Positions 41,266 through 50,503 of a stretch of DNA of 64,000 nt are shown here, one piece after another. The notes under the pieces are model-generated. The model saw nothing but the letters and a program-made list of their open reading frames with translations. It searched no databases and had not been told where the DNA came from. The position numbers were made by a program, and so were the translations under genes. Every line of letters starts with the position of its first letter. Position 1 is the first letter of the stretch. The stretch lies in the NCBI GenBank assembly GCA_024234325.1, contig JACKOJ010000008.1:55250-119249 (forward strand). Direction: 5' to 3'. This stretch comes from Pseudomonadales bacterium (GTDB taxonomy: Bacteria > Pseudomonadota > Gammaproteobacteria > Pseudomonadales > Pseudohongiellaceae).

Positions 41266-43041
41266 TTACTCCGCCTTCGGGAAGGGAGGCAGTGTGCCGA
41301 CCCCGGCACGGATACCGGCGGCCAGCGCCAGTGTGCGCGGCAGCAGTCGTTCAAAATAGAAACGTGCGGTGTTGAGTTTGCCCTGGTAGAAGTCACGGTC
41401 AGCCGTTTCCCCTGCCAGTGCCTTGTCTGCCACCACGGCCGCCTGTGCCCAGATCCATGCCAGCACGGTGTAGCCGGAATACATCAGGTATTCATAGGCG
41501 GCGGAATTCACCTCATCGGCATCCTGCATGGCCTTTGCGCCCAGTTCCCGTGTCAAAGCGATCCATTCCTGTATCTGTTTCTGCACAATCGGCGTGTAGG
41601 CGGATTCGGGGTTTTCCTGGCAGAAACCCAGCACGAGCTTCACGAAGGGTTCCAGCGCCTTGCCACCGCTGGCGAGAATCTTGCGGCCCAGCAGGTCCAG
41701 CCCCTGAATGCCCGAGGTGCCTTCGTAGATGGAGGTGATGCGTGCGTCACGGAAATGCTGCTCCTGACCCCATTCGCGGATGTAACCGTGCCCGCCCAGA
41801 ATCTGGATGCCGTAGCTGGTGGCCTCGATGCTGACTTCGGAGAGAAAGCCCTTGGCGATGGGGGTCAGCAGCGAGAGCAGGGCGTCTGCCTGTTCCTTGT
41901 CAGCAGCACTCTCACTGTAACGTTCGAGGTCTGTCTGCATGGCGAGGAAATAACTCAGGGCACGGCCCCCTTCAATGAAGGCCTTTTGCGTGAACAGCAT
42001 GCGGCGGATATCCGGGTGCACGATGATCGGGTCTGCTGCCGCTTCCGGGTTCTCGCGCTTTGTGCCACGGAACTGCACGCGTTCGTGTGCGTAGCGCAGC
42101 GCGTTCTGATGGCTGGCTTCCATCTGCGCCAGGCCTTGCTGTGCTACGCCCATGCGTGATTCATTGATAAAGGTGAACATGGCACTCATGCCCTTGTGGG
42201 GCTCGCTGATGAGATAGCCCTTTGCACCATCGAAGTTGATGACGCAGGTGGCGTTGCCGTGAATGCCCATCTTGTGTTCGATGGAGCCGCAGCGCACCTG
42301 ATTGCGTTCGCCCACATTGCCCTGTGCGTCCACCATAAACTTGGGCACCAGAAACAGGGAGATGCCCTTGATGCCGGGGGGAGCATCCGGCAGACGTGCG
42401 AGCACGATGTGCACAATGTTTTCGGTGAGGTCGTGTTCACCGGAGGAGATGAAAATCTTGCTGCCGGAAATCGCGTACATGCCGTCTTCCACCGGCACAG
42501 CTTTCGTGCGCAGCAGGCCCAGGTCGGAACCGCAGTGAGCCTCTGTCAGGCACATGGTGGCCGACCAGGTGCCGGCTACCAGTTTGGGCAGATAACGTGC
42601 CTTGATGTCTTCACTGGCATGGGCATTGATGGTGTGAATGCCACCGAGGCTGAGGCCGGGATACATGGTCCAGGCATGGTTGGCGGTGGTGCAGATTTCC
42701 ATGCAAAAACCCGCCAGAGATGCGGGCAGCCCCTGGCCCCCGAGTTCCACCGGCATGGCGAGGCTGGTCCAGCCATTGGCGATGTATTCCTGGTAGGCGT
42801 CCTTGAACCCCGGCGGAGTCGTGACCTCGCCATCCTGCCACTGGCAGCCGTGCTCGTCACCCACGGCATCCAGGGGGGCCAGTACGTTCTCGGCGAACTG
42901 GGCGGCTCCGTCCAGAATGGCCTCGACGATATCCGGGCTTGCTTCCTGGCCCTGGGCAAAACGGGCGTAATGTGCCGGGAAATCGAGTACTTCCTCGATC
43001 TGGAATTTCATGTCGCGTAAGGGTGCCTGGTACTGAGACAT
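41266..43041 (-). CDS. Acyl-CoA dehydrogenase with extended C-terminus
   Basis: A 591-residue flavoprotein of the long-form acyl-CoA dehydrogenases. CLTEAHCGSDLG and the C-terminal ILGGHGYIREWGQEQHFRD give the FAD/substrate signatures. The extra roughly 120 residues match the C-terminal domain found in DmdC-like and related enzymes. ATG 43041 gives the family start MSQYQAPLRDMKFQIEEVL; the frame runs on to 43146 but that part is not typical. Electrons would go by ETF to the ETF-QO at the window start. A TetR gene stands divergently upstream. Confidence 0.92.
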   Translation of the reverse strand: MSQYQAPLRDMKFQIEEVLDFPAHYARFAQGQEASPDIVEAILDGAAQFAENVLAPLDAVGDEHGCQWQDGEVTTPPGFKDAYQEYIANGWTSLAMPVELGGQGLPASLAGFCMEICTTANHAWTMYPGLSLGGIHTINAHASEDIKARYLPKLVAGTWSATMCLTEAHCGSDLGLLRTKAVPVEDGMYAISGSKIFISSGEHDLTENIVHIVLARLPDAPPGIKGISLFLVPKFMVDAQGNVGERNQVRCGSIEHKMGIHGNATCVINFDGAKGYLISEPHKGMSAMFTFINESRMGVAQQGLAQMEASHQNALRYAHERVQFRGTKRENPEAAADPIIVHPDIRRMLFTQKAFIEGGRALSYFLAMQTDLERYSESAADKEQADALLSLLTPIAKGFLSEVSIEATSYGIQILGGHGYIREWGQEQHFRDARITSIYEGTSGIQGLDLLGRKILASGGKALEPFVKLVLGFCQENPESAYTPIVQKQIQEWIALTRELGAKAMQDADEVNSAAYEYLMYSGYTVLAWIWAQAAVVADKALAGETADRDFYQGKLNTARFYFERLLPRTLALAAGIRAGVGTLPPFPKAE

Positions 43042-43247
43042 CGGTGGAACTCTCCCTGGTAATAGTTCTGTGGCGCCTGCGCAAAGCCATGCTTTCACGC
43101 CTCTACAGGCACAGCATAGCATGTAAAAACTGTTCGTTTGCGTCACAGCAGCCGCGAATTAAATCTGTATAATTGCCCGGTGTTTTCGGATTAGCCTGGC
43201 GCGCCAGGAACAAGCAATCCGCAGTGGGTTGCAGGGAGTCAAGACAA

Positions 43248-43958
43248 GTGAGCAAATGGCCAGAAACCATCAGTATGGACGCTTTCCGGGAGACCTGGGT
43301 GCTGGAAGGGGAGCCGCTGTGGCAGCGCGTTTTTGAGACACACCGTGACAAAATGCAGATCAAAAGCCCGCAGGTTGCTCTCGGCAATCTGGAGAAAATT
43401 TTCAACAGTACCTTCCGCCTGGCCAACAGCAAGGGCTTTCAGGCCATGAGCCTGCGCGATCTGAGCCGTGAGACCGGCATCAGCATGGGCGGGCTCTACG
43501 CCTATATCGGCAGCAAGGACGATCTGGCTTCCGCCATCGAGGAAGTGCTGCGCAAGGCCATCGACGATGTCATGTCCGATGAGGCTGTGCTCAGGCTCTC
43601 CCCGGTGAACCGTCTCAAGGCCATCCTCTACGGCGACATCTTCATGAACGAAATCATGCTGCCCTGGTATTACTTCTGTTATCTGGAGGCCAAGGGGCTG
43701 TCCCGCGAACAGCGCGAGGCGGCGATGCGCATGGAACTAAAATTCGACGAACGTCTGCTGGACACCTTCAAGGCAGGGGTAGCTACAGGGCTGTTCAAGG
43801 CGGACCGCCTGGAGCTGCTGGCGGCCAACACCACGGCCATGCTGCAGCAATGGTATCTGAAGCGCTGGAAGTTCGGGCTGATGGGCGTGCGCACGGAAGA
43901 ATACGCCGCCTATGTGTTCGACACGACCCTGCATAGCCTGCATTACCACGAGGCCTGA
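43248..43958 (+). CDS. TetR-family transcriptional regulator
   Basis: A 236-residue regulator. The N-terminal helix-turn-helix is seen in AMSLRDLSRETGISMGGLYA followed by YIGSKDDL, at about residues 75-105, after a longer N-terminus than usual. GTG 43248 was chosen because a CAGGGAG site lies nine bases upstream; ATG 43275 is an alternative. Because it is divergent from the acyl-CoA dehydrogenase, it probably controls that gene in response to an acyl-CoA; this is inferred from position. Confidence 0.85.
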   Translation: MSKWPETISMDAFRETWVLEGEPLWQRVFETHRDKMQIKSPQVALGNLEKIFNSTFRLANSKGFQAMSLRDLSRETGISMGGLYAYIGSKDDLASAIEEVLRKAIDDVMSDEAVLRLSPVNRLKAILYGDIFMNEIMLPWYYFCYLEAKGLSREQREAAMRMELKFDERLLDTFKAGVATGLFKADRLELLAANTTAMLQQWYLKRWKFGLMGVRTEEYAAYVFDTTLHSLHYHEA

Positions 43959-43970
43959 TGCCGGAGTGCC

Positions 43971-44546
43971 TCAGGCGTTTTCCGGGTTGATGCCTACCTT
44001 GTCGGCATAAAAGGCCCGGATTTTCGGCATGTCTTCCTCCAGATTCCCGATGGGCTGGAAAAAGTCTGCCAGCCCCGCTTCCCTGCGCGAGGCGTCCACA
44101 TAGCCCAGCACTATCGGCACCCCGGCATTGACGGCAATGTGGTAGAAACCGGTTTTCCACTCCTTCACCTTGCTGCGCGTGCCCTCGGGGGGCACCAGCA
44201 CCACCAGTTCCGGGTTGTCGCGGTACTGCTGCACCGTCTGTTCCACCAGGTTGCCTGCACGGCTGCGGTCCACCGGAATGCCCCCCAGCCATTTCATGAA
44301 CCAGCCAACGGGGAAGGGGAACAGGCTGTTCTTGCCCATCCAGAACACCTGCAGGCGCAGTTTGAGCACCACCAGCAGCATGATCGGGAAGTCCCAGTTG
44401 CTGGTGTGTGGGGCGCCAATCAGCACGAAACGCGCATTCTCGATGGGGCGGCCAACGGCCTTCCAACCGATCAGTTTGAGGATCAGGATGGCGAGCAGCC
44501 GCAGCAGCGGTGTGATGACCGGAGTCGAAAAGACGGTTCTGCGCAT
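43971..44546 (-). CDS. 1-acyl-glycerol-3-phosphate acyltransferase-like protein
   Basis: A 191-residue membrane-associated acyltransferase of the PlsC superfamily. The catalytic HTSNWD (H-x4-D) motif is near residue 46 and the phosphate-binding VPPEGTRSK near residue 120. ATG 44546 was chosen because it gives an N-terminal hydrophobic helix; the extension to 44642 looks non-coding. It is short compared with PlsC (about 245) and resembles the YihG/small acyltransferase subgroup. It is convergent with the TetR gene. Confidence 0.83.
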   Translation of the reverse strand: MRRTVFSTPVITPLLRLLAILILKLIGWKAVGRPIENARFVLIGAPHTSNWDFPIMLLVVLKLRLQVFWMGKNSLFPFPVGWFMKWLGGIPVDRSRAGNLVEQTVQQYRDNPELVVLVPPEGTRSKVKEWKTGFYHIAVNAGVPIVLGYVDASRREAGLADFFQPIGNLEEDMPKIRAFYADKVGINPENA

Positions 44547-44607
44547 GAGGTGTGTAGTCTCTGTTTCTTGTTCTTTGTTGTTCTGAATTCTGGAGCCTGA
44601 GCAGACT

Positions 44608-45180
44608 TTAGCTCCCTGTCGGGGCATTCCAGCGTGCCACATAGTCCGACACAGCCTCGGGTTTCAGCTCCCGCTGAGGCCCCAGGGGCTGGCCCACATA
44701 CAGCATGGCAATGATTTTCTCTCCCGGTGCCAGGCCCAGGCCTTTCTCCACCACTGGGTGCGAGGACATGGGGCCGGTGCGCCATACGGCGCCAACGCCC
44801 AGGGCGTGGGCGGCCACCAGCATGGCATGGGTGGCGCAGCCTGCGGCAATGTCCTGCTCCAGCACCGGCACCTTGGGGTGTTCTGTTGCCCGAGAGATGG
44901 TAACGATGACCAGCGGCGCCCGCAAAGCCTTGCCACGAATGCTGTTTTTTTCGTTTTCGCTGAGGTCCGCCTTATCTGCCAGCGCCGCCTCCGAAAACAG
45001 GTCCGCCAGGTGTTGCAGGCCCTCGCCCTCTATACGCAGAAAACGCCAGGGGCGCAGTTGCCCGTGGTCAGGCGCACGCAGCGCCGCCTGGAACATGGCC
45101 TGCAGCACGCTTTCATCCGGCACCGGGCCGGTGACGCGGGGAACGGAGAGGCGGGTATGCAGGGCTTGAATGGCGTCCAT
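44608..45180 (-). CDS. Nitroreductase-family protein, YdjA-like
   Basis: A 190-residue FMN-dependent oxidoreductase of the minimal nitroreductase type. RAPDHGQLRPWRF near residue 35 and VGAVWRTGPMSSHP near residue 127 are typical for YdjA, the smallest members of the family. The physiological substrate is unknown. It lies upstream of the acyltransferase on the same strand with 61 bases between. Confidence 0.86.
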   Translation of the reverse strand: MDAIQALHTRLSVPRVTGPVPDESVLQAMFQAALRAPDHGQLRPWRFLRIEGEGLQHLADLFSEAALADKADLSENEKNSIRGKALRAPLVIVTISRATEHPKVPVLEQDIAAGCATHAMLVAAHALGVGAVWRTGPMSSHPVVEKGLGLAPGEKIIAMLYVGQPLGPQRELKPEAVSDYVARWNAPTGS

Positions 45181-45371
45181 GAAGTACCTGATGTTGAGTT
45201 GATATCACGGGAGGGCAAGGATAGTGCAAAAACCGTCACATTGGGAACAAGAAGCCGTTTAACAAAGCGAGGTGCGCAAGCCAATCTTTGTGGTACTATT
45301 TCCCACTAAATTACTCAAGCATTCGGAAGCCCTTTGACTTCGGGGTTTCCGGGATCGACACCGAGGCACGC

Positions 45372-47036
45372 ATGAACACCGCTGATCTGATTGCCGTAAG
45401 CTCCGAACGCCCGGCCTACCCACAAGCCAAGTCCAAATGGTTCGGAAAAACGGCAGGCAAGGACAAGCTTCGCCTGGTGCTGAGTTTCTATTCCCCGGAT
45501 GGCAATGAGGTGGCGATGCCGCTTGCGGCAATCTCTGCCTATCTCAAGCGTGACTTCCCCTGGGTGGAAATCATCCTCAAGCCGATTCTGATTGTGCGCG
45601 ACCCGGTACAGCACAACCCAGAAAATTATGCTCGCAGTATTGCCGAGCTGGATCCCGACCTGATTGCGTTCTCTGTGATGAGCCCGCACTGGTACCCCAT
45701 GGAACCGTATTTCGAGATACTCAAGTCCATGCTGCCGGGCCTGCCCATCTGCATCGGCGGTTATCAGGCCATGCTGTCACAGGAGCAGACGATCGAGAAC
45801 CCGAACGTGGATTTCATCTGCGTGGGCGATGGCGAATACGCCATGGGCAACCTCGTGCAGTTTCTGCACGGACGCAAGGATGGCCCCGTGGACGGCATGT
45901 GGGAGAAGCTGAACGATGGTGAGGTCTTCCGTACCGAGCCGCACCAGATCGGTGATCTCGCTGCACTGCCTTTTCCCGACTACGACATCTTCGAGCGTGA
46001 CGGCAGTTTCCGGGATGTGAACACCTCCATCTTCGGGCCCAAGGAAAAGGTCGTGCTGCCGGTGATGACGGGGCGCGGCTGTCCCTACCGTTGCACCTAC
46101 TGCTGCAACACCCCGCTGCTGGATGGTTGGAAAACCAAAAAGGAATTTCTGCGTAAATACGACCCGGAAGACATGGTCAATGAACTCATTCGTCTGCGTG
46201 ATCGTTACAATGTGGGGTACTTCGAGTTCTGGGATGAACTGTTCCTCTCCAACCTCAAATTCGTGCGCGCCTTCTTCGAGATTTACAAGGAGAAGATCGG
46301 CCTGCCATTCTCCATCAACTCCCGTGTGGAAGTGATGAACGAGAAATTCTGTCAATCCGCCAAAGAGGCTGGGTGCCACACGATCTGGTTTGGTATCGAG
46401 AGTGGTGACGAGACCTACCGTTCCACCATGCTGGGGCGCAAGATGACCAACCAGCAGGTGATCGATGCCGCTGCCAATTGCAAGAAGGCCGGTATCAACC
46501 GCCTCACCTTCAATATCGTTGGCATGCCGCTGGAAACGGCGGAAAACATGCGGCAGACGCTTGAGCTGAACCGCCGTATTGCGCCCGAGTTTTTCTTCTT
46601 CTTCCCCTATATTCCGTTGCGCGGAACACCGCTGTACGATCGTGCCAAGGCGGAGGGTTTGCTGCTCACCACCAAGAAGAACCTGCACTATCTCTCTGCG
46701 GCCAACGACAAGCAGTTCACGCTCAATATGAAAGAGCGTCCCGAGCTGCTGAGTGCGGAACAGTACAACGAGATCTGTCTGGAGATGCTGGCTTTCCAGG
46801 AGAGCAACAACCGTCTGAGCCTGGATGATGAAGTGGCGACAGTGGAAGACAAAAGCTTCAGCATGATCGACGATGAGCAGAAAGCGGCTCTGGCCAGTGC
46901 CGCAACAGAGAAAGTGGCGGACGATTCGGTGAAAACCTTCGACCCTGCAGCAGCCGGAGTGGATCAGGCCGTTGCCAGCGCACAGAAACAATCCGGCATC
47001 ATGGCAGGCCTGCGCAATCTTTTCCGCAGTCCGTGA
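45372..47036 (+). CDS. B12-binding-type radical SAM protein
   Basis: A 554-residue protein. ATG 45372 was chosen; the frame opens earlier without a better site. Residues of about 25-170 resemble a cobalamin-binding Rossmann domain (GGYQAMLSQEQTIENPNVD), and the radical SAM core follows with GCPYRCTYCCN, giving the CxxxCxxC cluster that binds 4Fe-4S and S-adenosylmethionine. The C-terminal 60 residues are Ala- and Asp-rich. Enzymes of this class methylate or rearrange unactivated carbons. No biosynthetic neighbours indicate the substrate. Confidence 0.88.
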   Translation: MNTADLIAVSSERPAYPQAKSKWFGKTAGKDKLRLVLSFYSPDGNEVAMPLAAISAYLKRDFPWVEIILKPILIVRDPVQHNPENYARSIAELDPDLIAFSVMSPHWYPMEPYFEILKSMLPGLPICIGGYQAMLSQEQTIENPNVDFICVGDGEYAMGNLVQFLHGRKDGPVDGMWEKLNDGEVFRTEPHQIGDLAALPFPDYDIFERDGSFRDVNTSIFGPKEKVVLPVMTGRGCPYRCTYCCNTPLLDGWKTKKEFLRKYDPEDMVNELIRLRDRYNVGYFEFWDELFLSNLKFVRAFFEIYKEKIGLPFSINSRVEVMNEKFCQSAKEAGCHTIWFGIESGDETYRSTMLGRKMTNQQVIDAAANCKKAGINRLTFNIVGMPLETAENMRQTLELNRRIAPEFFFFFPYIPLRGTPLYDRAKAEGLLLTTKKNLHYLSAANDKQFTLNMKERPELLSAEQYNEICLEMLAFQESNNRLSLDDEVATVEDKSFSMIDDEQKAALASAATEKVADDSVKTFDPAAAGVDQAVASAQKQSGIMAGLRNLFRSP

Positions 47037-47104
47037 CGGTTACTCGCTTTTTCTGAACTGGAACATGATCTGGCGCGCTTGCACAGATTGAACTCCCTGC
47101 TGGC

Positions 47105-47497
47105 TCAATGGGCAAACCATCCCAGTGGGTGGTGCGCGTGTGCGATTCCGAATGCCATGGCATAAGACAAGAAAGCTAGAAGCAGCAGGGCTGCTTGCTG
47201 TTTTCGCGAAAGATCAGCAAGCAACAAAGTATAGCCGCTGACATAGTACAAACAGACAAAGATCAGCTTGCTGTCCAGCCAATGATTGGCAAACAGGGCA
47301 TCAGGAAGAACAGAGAACAGCATGGCCGCTACGGTCAGGACCGTGCCATCAATACTCAGACTGATTGCCCAGAACAGACCTCCGCTACTCCATTTTTTGC
47401 CACTCAGGTGCAATAGTCCCCGCAACATCATCCAGACAAAACTCATGGTGATGGCAGCAACATGCACGTTGTGAATCTGTGGGTAGAATTCAATCAT
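47105..47497 (-). CDS. SirB2-family membrane protein
   Basis: A 130-residue inner-membrane protein with four predicted helices, of the SirB family. Histidines in IHNVHVAAIT and the C-terminal AHAHHPLGW are typical of the family. Its function is not settled. It lies downstream of norZ on the same strand, separated by a hairpin terminator at 47504-47538. Confidence 0.78.
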   Translation of the reverse strand: MIEFYPQIHNVHVAAITMSFVWMMLRGLLHLSGKKWSSGGLFWAISLSIDGTVLTVAAMLFSVLPDALFANHWLDSKLIFVCLYYVSGYTLLLADLSRKQQAALLLLAFLSYAMAFGIAHAHHPLGWFAH

Positions 47498-47503
47498 CAG
47501 GAA

Positions 47504-47538
47504 GCCGAAAATGCCGGGTAGTGGACGCTACCCGGCAT
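47504..47538 (-). terminator. Hairpin terminator after norZ
   Basis: An eleven-base-pair perfect stem ATGCCGGGTAG/CTACCCGGCAT with a six-base loop lies just downstream of the norZ stop at 47544; on the minus strand it is followed by TTTTC. The T run is short, so termination may be partial. Confidence 0.55.
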
Positions 47539-47543
47539 GGAAG

Positions 47544-49823
47544 TTATGGTGTTGAAGGATTTGCCTGATGCTCTGGTTCACGGATTTCTTTTTGTGGTCG
47601 CAGCCATTGCAGACCAACAAAAACGGCGAGCAGCATAGCTCCCAGAGCAAAGATAATATCGCCAGGCATACGCATCCACACCAGTAGATGAATGATAGGC
47701 TTGCCCATAAACTCGGCTGAGCGGGCATAGGCGTAACCTTGTTCCAGAACTGCCTGCAGCTGAAGCACGCCCATGGGCAGCAATGTGAGCAGGGCCATCA
47801 GTGCAAGGCCAATATTGAAACACCAGAAACTGCCGCGAAGCCAGCCTTCCCCCCAAATGTACTCATCGCGCAGGCCTCTCAAACAGAACAGCATCAAACC
47901 AATACCCAGCATGCCGTAGACACCGAACAGGGCGGTGTGTCCGTGTAGGGGGGTAAGGTTCAGGCCTTGCATGTAATACAGTGCAATGGGGGTATTGATG
48001 AGGAAGCCGAACAGACCCGCGCCAACAAGGTTCCAGAAACTCACGGCCAGGAAGAACATAATGGGCCACTTGTAACGTTTCATCCAGGGGGTTGCTCTGC
48101 TTTGGCTCCAGGTTTCCATTGCTTCCAGGCCGATCAGGGCGAGGGGAACAACTTCCAGCGCCGAGAAACTTGCTCCTATCGCTACACCTGCCATAGTGGT
48201 TCCAACGAAGTACAGGTGGTGGAACATGCCCAGCACACCGCCGGCAAGATAAACGAGCGTTGCAAACAGGACGTTGATCGTTGCTGTCTGCCCTCGTATG
48301 AGGCCCAGCTTGACGAAGAGAAAGCTGATCACGGCGACGGCAAAGACCTCAAAGAAGCCTTCCACCCACAAATGCACAACCCACCAGCGCCAGTATTCGA
48401 CCTCGGACAGGTGACTGTTGGAGCCGTACATGAGTCCTGCGCCATAGAAAAGCCCAATGGCAATAGTGGAGAGAAACATCAAAAAGACGACGGATGAAGT
48501 GTCATCTTTGCGCTGGATCGCCGGCCATAAGGCTCTGCCGACGAGAACCAACCATAACAGAAGACCGATGAACAGAAAGCTCTGCCAGAAGCGACCGATA
48601 TCGACGTATTCCCAACCCTGGTGACCGAACCAGAAATTGCTGCTCAAGCCCATTTTTTGCATCACGGCGAACCATTGCCCAGTGAATGAGCCGACCACAA
48701 TAACAATCAGGCACATGAACAGAAAATTGACTCCGAGGCGTTGAAACCTGGGTTCGTAACCGGAAATCGCCGGGGCAATGTAAAGCCCCGTGCCGAGCCA
48801 GGCCGTGGCAATCCACAACACCGCCAATTGAGTGTGCCAACTGCGGGTCAGGCTGTAGGGCAGTATATCGGCCAGGTTGAAGCCATAAAGTTGTTGCCCC
48901 TCTACCTGATAGTGCGCTGTGGTGGCTCCCAGGCCGATTTGTACAAGCAGCAAGGCGATGACGACCCAGAAATATTTGGCACTGGCCTTCATGGAAGGAG
49001 TCAGCACAAGCCCCTTCAAGGGGTCCTTCACGGGCGGTGTGACATGAACCTCTTTGATATGCCAGGCAGCATAATGCCACCCGAGTAATGCAATACCGGC
49101 GATCATGAACAGGATGGAGAACATCGACCAGATAAAAGTCCCTGTGGTAGGCACGTTGTTTACAAGGGGTTCATAGGGCCAGTTGTTGGTGTAGCTTGCG
49201 GTGCCGTCCGGTCGGTTTGTGCTGGCTGACCAGGATGTCCAAAAGAAAAAGGCGATCAATCGTTGCCGATTGGCCTCGCCGGGAACGGTGTTCTCCTTCA
49301 TGGCGTAGGCGGTGCGCAGCTCCTGGGTTTCCGGAGCATTCGAGAACAAGCTGTCGTAGTGCTGGGCCACTGACATGATTGCGGCGGCGCGCTGATCTGA
49401 AATGGTCAGGATGCCGCTGTCTTGTGCATAGGTATTTTCCCGGATTTCGGGAATCAGGCTGGCCTGTATCGACGCTTGCTCTGCGGCGCCCAGCGAGGCG
49501 AAATCCGTGGCTCCACGCTCGCGAGCCTCGACATCCAGTAGCGCGGTGGTTTCGCGGTGCAGCCAATCCGCCGACCAGTCCGGGGCCACGAGAGCTCCAT
49601 GTCCCCAGACACTCCCCAATTGCTGGCCGCCAATGGATTGCCATACTTGCTGACCCGATTCGATATCCTCACGGGTGAAAACAGTGTGGCCTGACTCTGT
49701 CACAACGGCCTCGGGAATGGGAGGGGCTGTTCGCATCAGGTCCGCACCCAGCCATAACATGACGGCAAAACTGACAATAACGATGGCCGCAAGCCCAAGC
49801 CATAATCGTTTTACGGTAGACAT
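47544..49823 (-). CDS. norZ: Quinol-dependent nitric oxide reductase
   Basis: A 759-residue, single-subunit NO reductase (qNOR) that reduces two NO to N2O with electrons from quinol. The fused N-terminal part corresponds to the NorC-like region without heme c. The NorB-like catalytic part with about twelve helices shows histidine ligands in SWHTQLAVLW, HLWVEGFFEV, MFHHLYFVG and HGHTALFG. The protein detoxifies NO or serves denitrification; no other denitrification genes are visible. A likely NsrR operator at 49961-49984 and divergent nsrR indicate induction by NO. Confidence 0.96.
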   Translation of the reverse strand: MSTVKRLWLGLAAIVIVSFAVMLWLGADLMRTAPPIPEAVVTESGHTVFTREDIESGQQVWQSIGGQQLGSVWGHGALVAPDWSADWLHRETTALLDVEARERGATDFASLGAAEQASIQASLIPEIRENTYAQDSGILTISDQRAAAIMSVAQHYDSLFSNAPETQELRTAYAMKENTVPGEANRQRLIAFFFWTSWSASTNRPDGTASYTNNWPYEPLVNNVPTTGTFIWSMFSILFMIAGIALLGWHYAAWHIKEVHVTPPVKDPLKGLVLTPSMKASAKYFWVVIALLLVQIGLGATTAHYQVEGQQLYGFNLADILPYSLTRSWHTQLAVLWIATAWLGTGLYIAPAISGYEPRFQRLGVNFLFMCLIVIVVGSFTGQWFAVMQKMGLSSNFWFGHQGWEYVDIGRFWQSFLFIGLLLWLVLVGRALWPAIQRKDDTSSVVFLMFLSTIAIGLFYGAGLMYGSNSHLSEVEYWRWWVVHLWVEGFFEVFAVAVISFLFVKLGLIRGQTATINVLFATLVYLAGGVLGMFHHLYFVGTTMAGVAIGASFSALEVVPLALIGLEAMETWSQSRATPWMKRYKWPIMFFLAVSFWNLVGAGLFGFLINTPIALYYMQGLNLTPLHGHTALFGVYGMLGIGLMLFCLRGLRDEYIWGEGWLRGSFWCFNIGLALMALLTLLPMGVLQLQAVLEQGYAYARSAEFMGKPIIHLLVWMRMPGDIIFALGAMLLAVFVGLQWLRPQKEIREPEHQANPSTP

Positions 49824-49960
49824 AGAGTTTCCCTTTCGCTTTCAGTTGATAATAATTGCCAATACAAACCGTGCCGTGATCAAGATTTGTATCGTCCGCA
49901 CTGACAAGCGAAGCTGCCGACAAGTGCTGATACACACAAGAACATCCATCGATTTGGTTA

Positions 49961-49984
49961 AACATGTATTTAAAATGAATGTAT
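49961..49984. promoter_or_regulatory. NsrR operator between norZ and nsrR
   Basis: The sequence ATGTATTT-A-AAATGAATG matches the NsrR consensus of inverted half-sites ATGYATTT with AAATRCAT around a central base. It lies 59 bases upstream of nsrR and 138 bases upstream of norZ. Confidence 0.7.
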
Positions 49985-50042
49985 ATTGGCCCAGCCACGA
50001 AAGCAAGCGGTGATATACAGAAACGCACGAAGGAAACTGCAA

Positions 50043-50468
50043 ATGCGTCTTACGAGATATACTGATTTTTCATTCCGGGTACTGTTTTATCTTGCGGTTA
50101 ATCAGAACCGTGCCGTACCGATTTCTGAGATAGCAGAAGCCTATGACGTATCCCAGAATCATTTTGTCAAAGTCGTCCACCATCTGGTCAAGACAGGCTA
50201 TTTGCTTAGCGTCAGAGGTCGTCATGGCGGAGTGAGCCTGGCCAGGCCAGTGACGGAAATAAGTTTGGGAGAGGTGGTTCGCTGCACGGAGCCCGAACTG
50301 CGGATTCTGGATTGCATGGGCTGTGTCATTGCCGAGTTCTGTACTTTGCCCCACCCTATGCAGGAGGCGCTGAATGCCTTTGTGGAAGTGCTTGACAAAT
50401 ACACCCTCGACGACATCATCAAGGACAGTCGTGGTCTGGAAGGGTTTTTATACTCTCAGGTTTCGTGA
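50043..50468 (+). CDS. nsrR: Rrf2-family NO-sensing regulator NsrR
   Basis: A 141-residue Rrf2 regulator. The N-terminal winged helix shows MRLTRYTDFSFRVLFYLA and VKTGYLLSVRGRHGGVSL. Three cysteines in DCMGCVIAEFC (C-x2-C-x6-C) would hold the iron-sulfur cluster that NO destroys. ATG 50043 has a GAAGGAAAC site upstream; a longer TTG frame at 49986 overlaps the operator. It is divergent from norZ and probably represses it and itself. Confidence 0.92.
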   Translation: MRLTRYTDFSFRVLFYLAVNQNRAVPISEIAEAYDVSQNHFVKVVHHLVKTGYLLSVRGRHGGVSLARPVTEISLGEVVRCTEPELRILDCMGCVIAEFCTLPHPMQEALNAFVEVLDKYTLDDIIKDSRGLEGFLYSQVS

Positions 50469-50503
50469 GGGAAAAAGAACGGATGTATTTCGGCGTGACT
50501 TGT

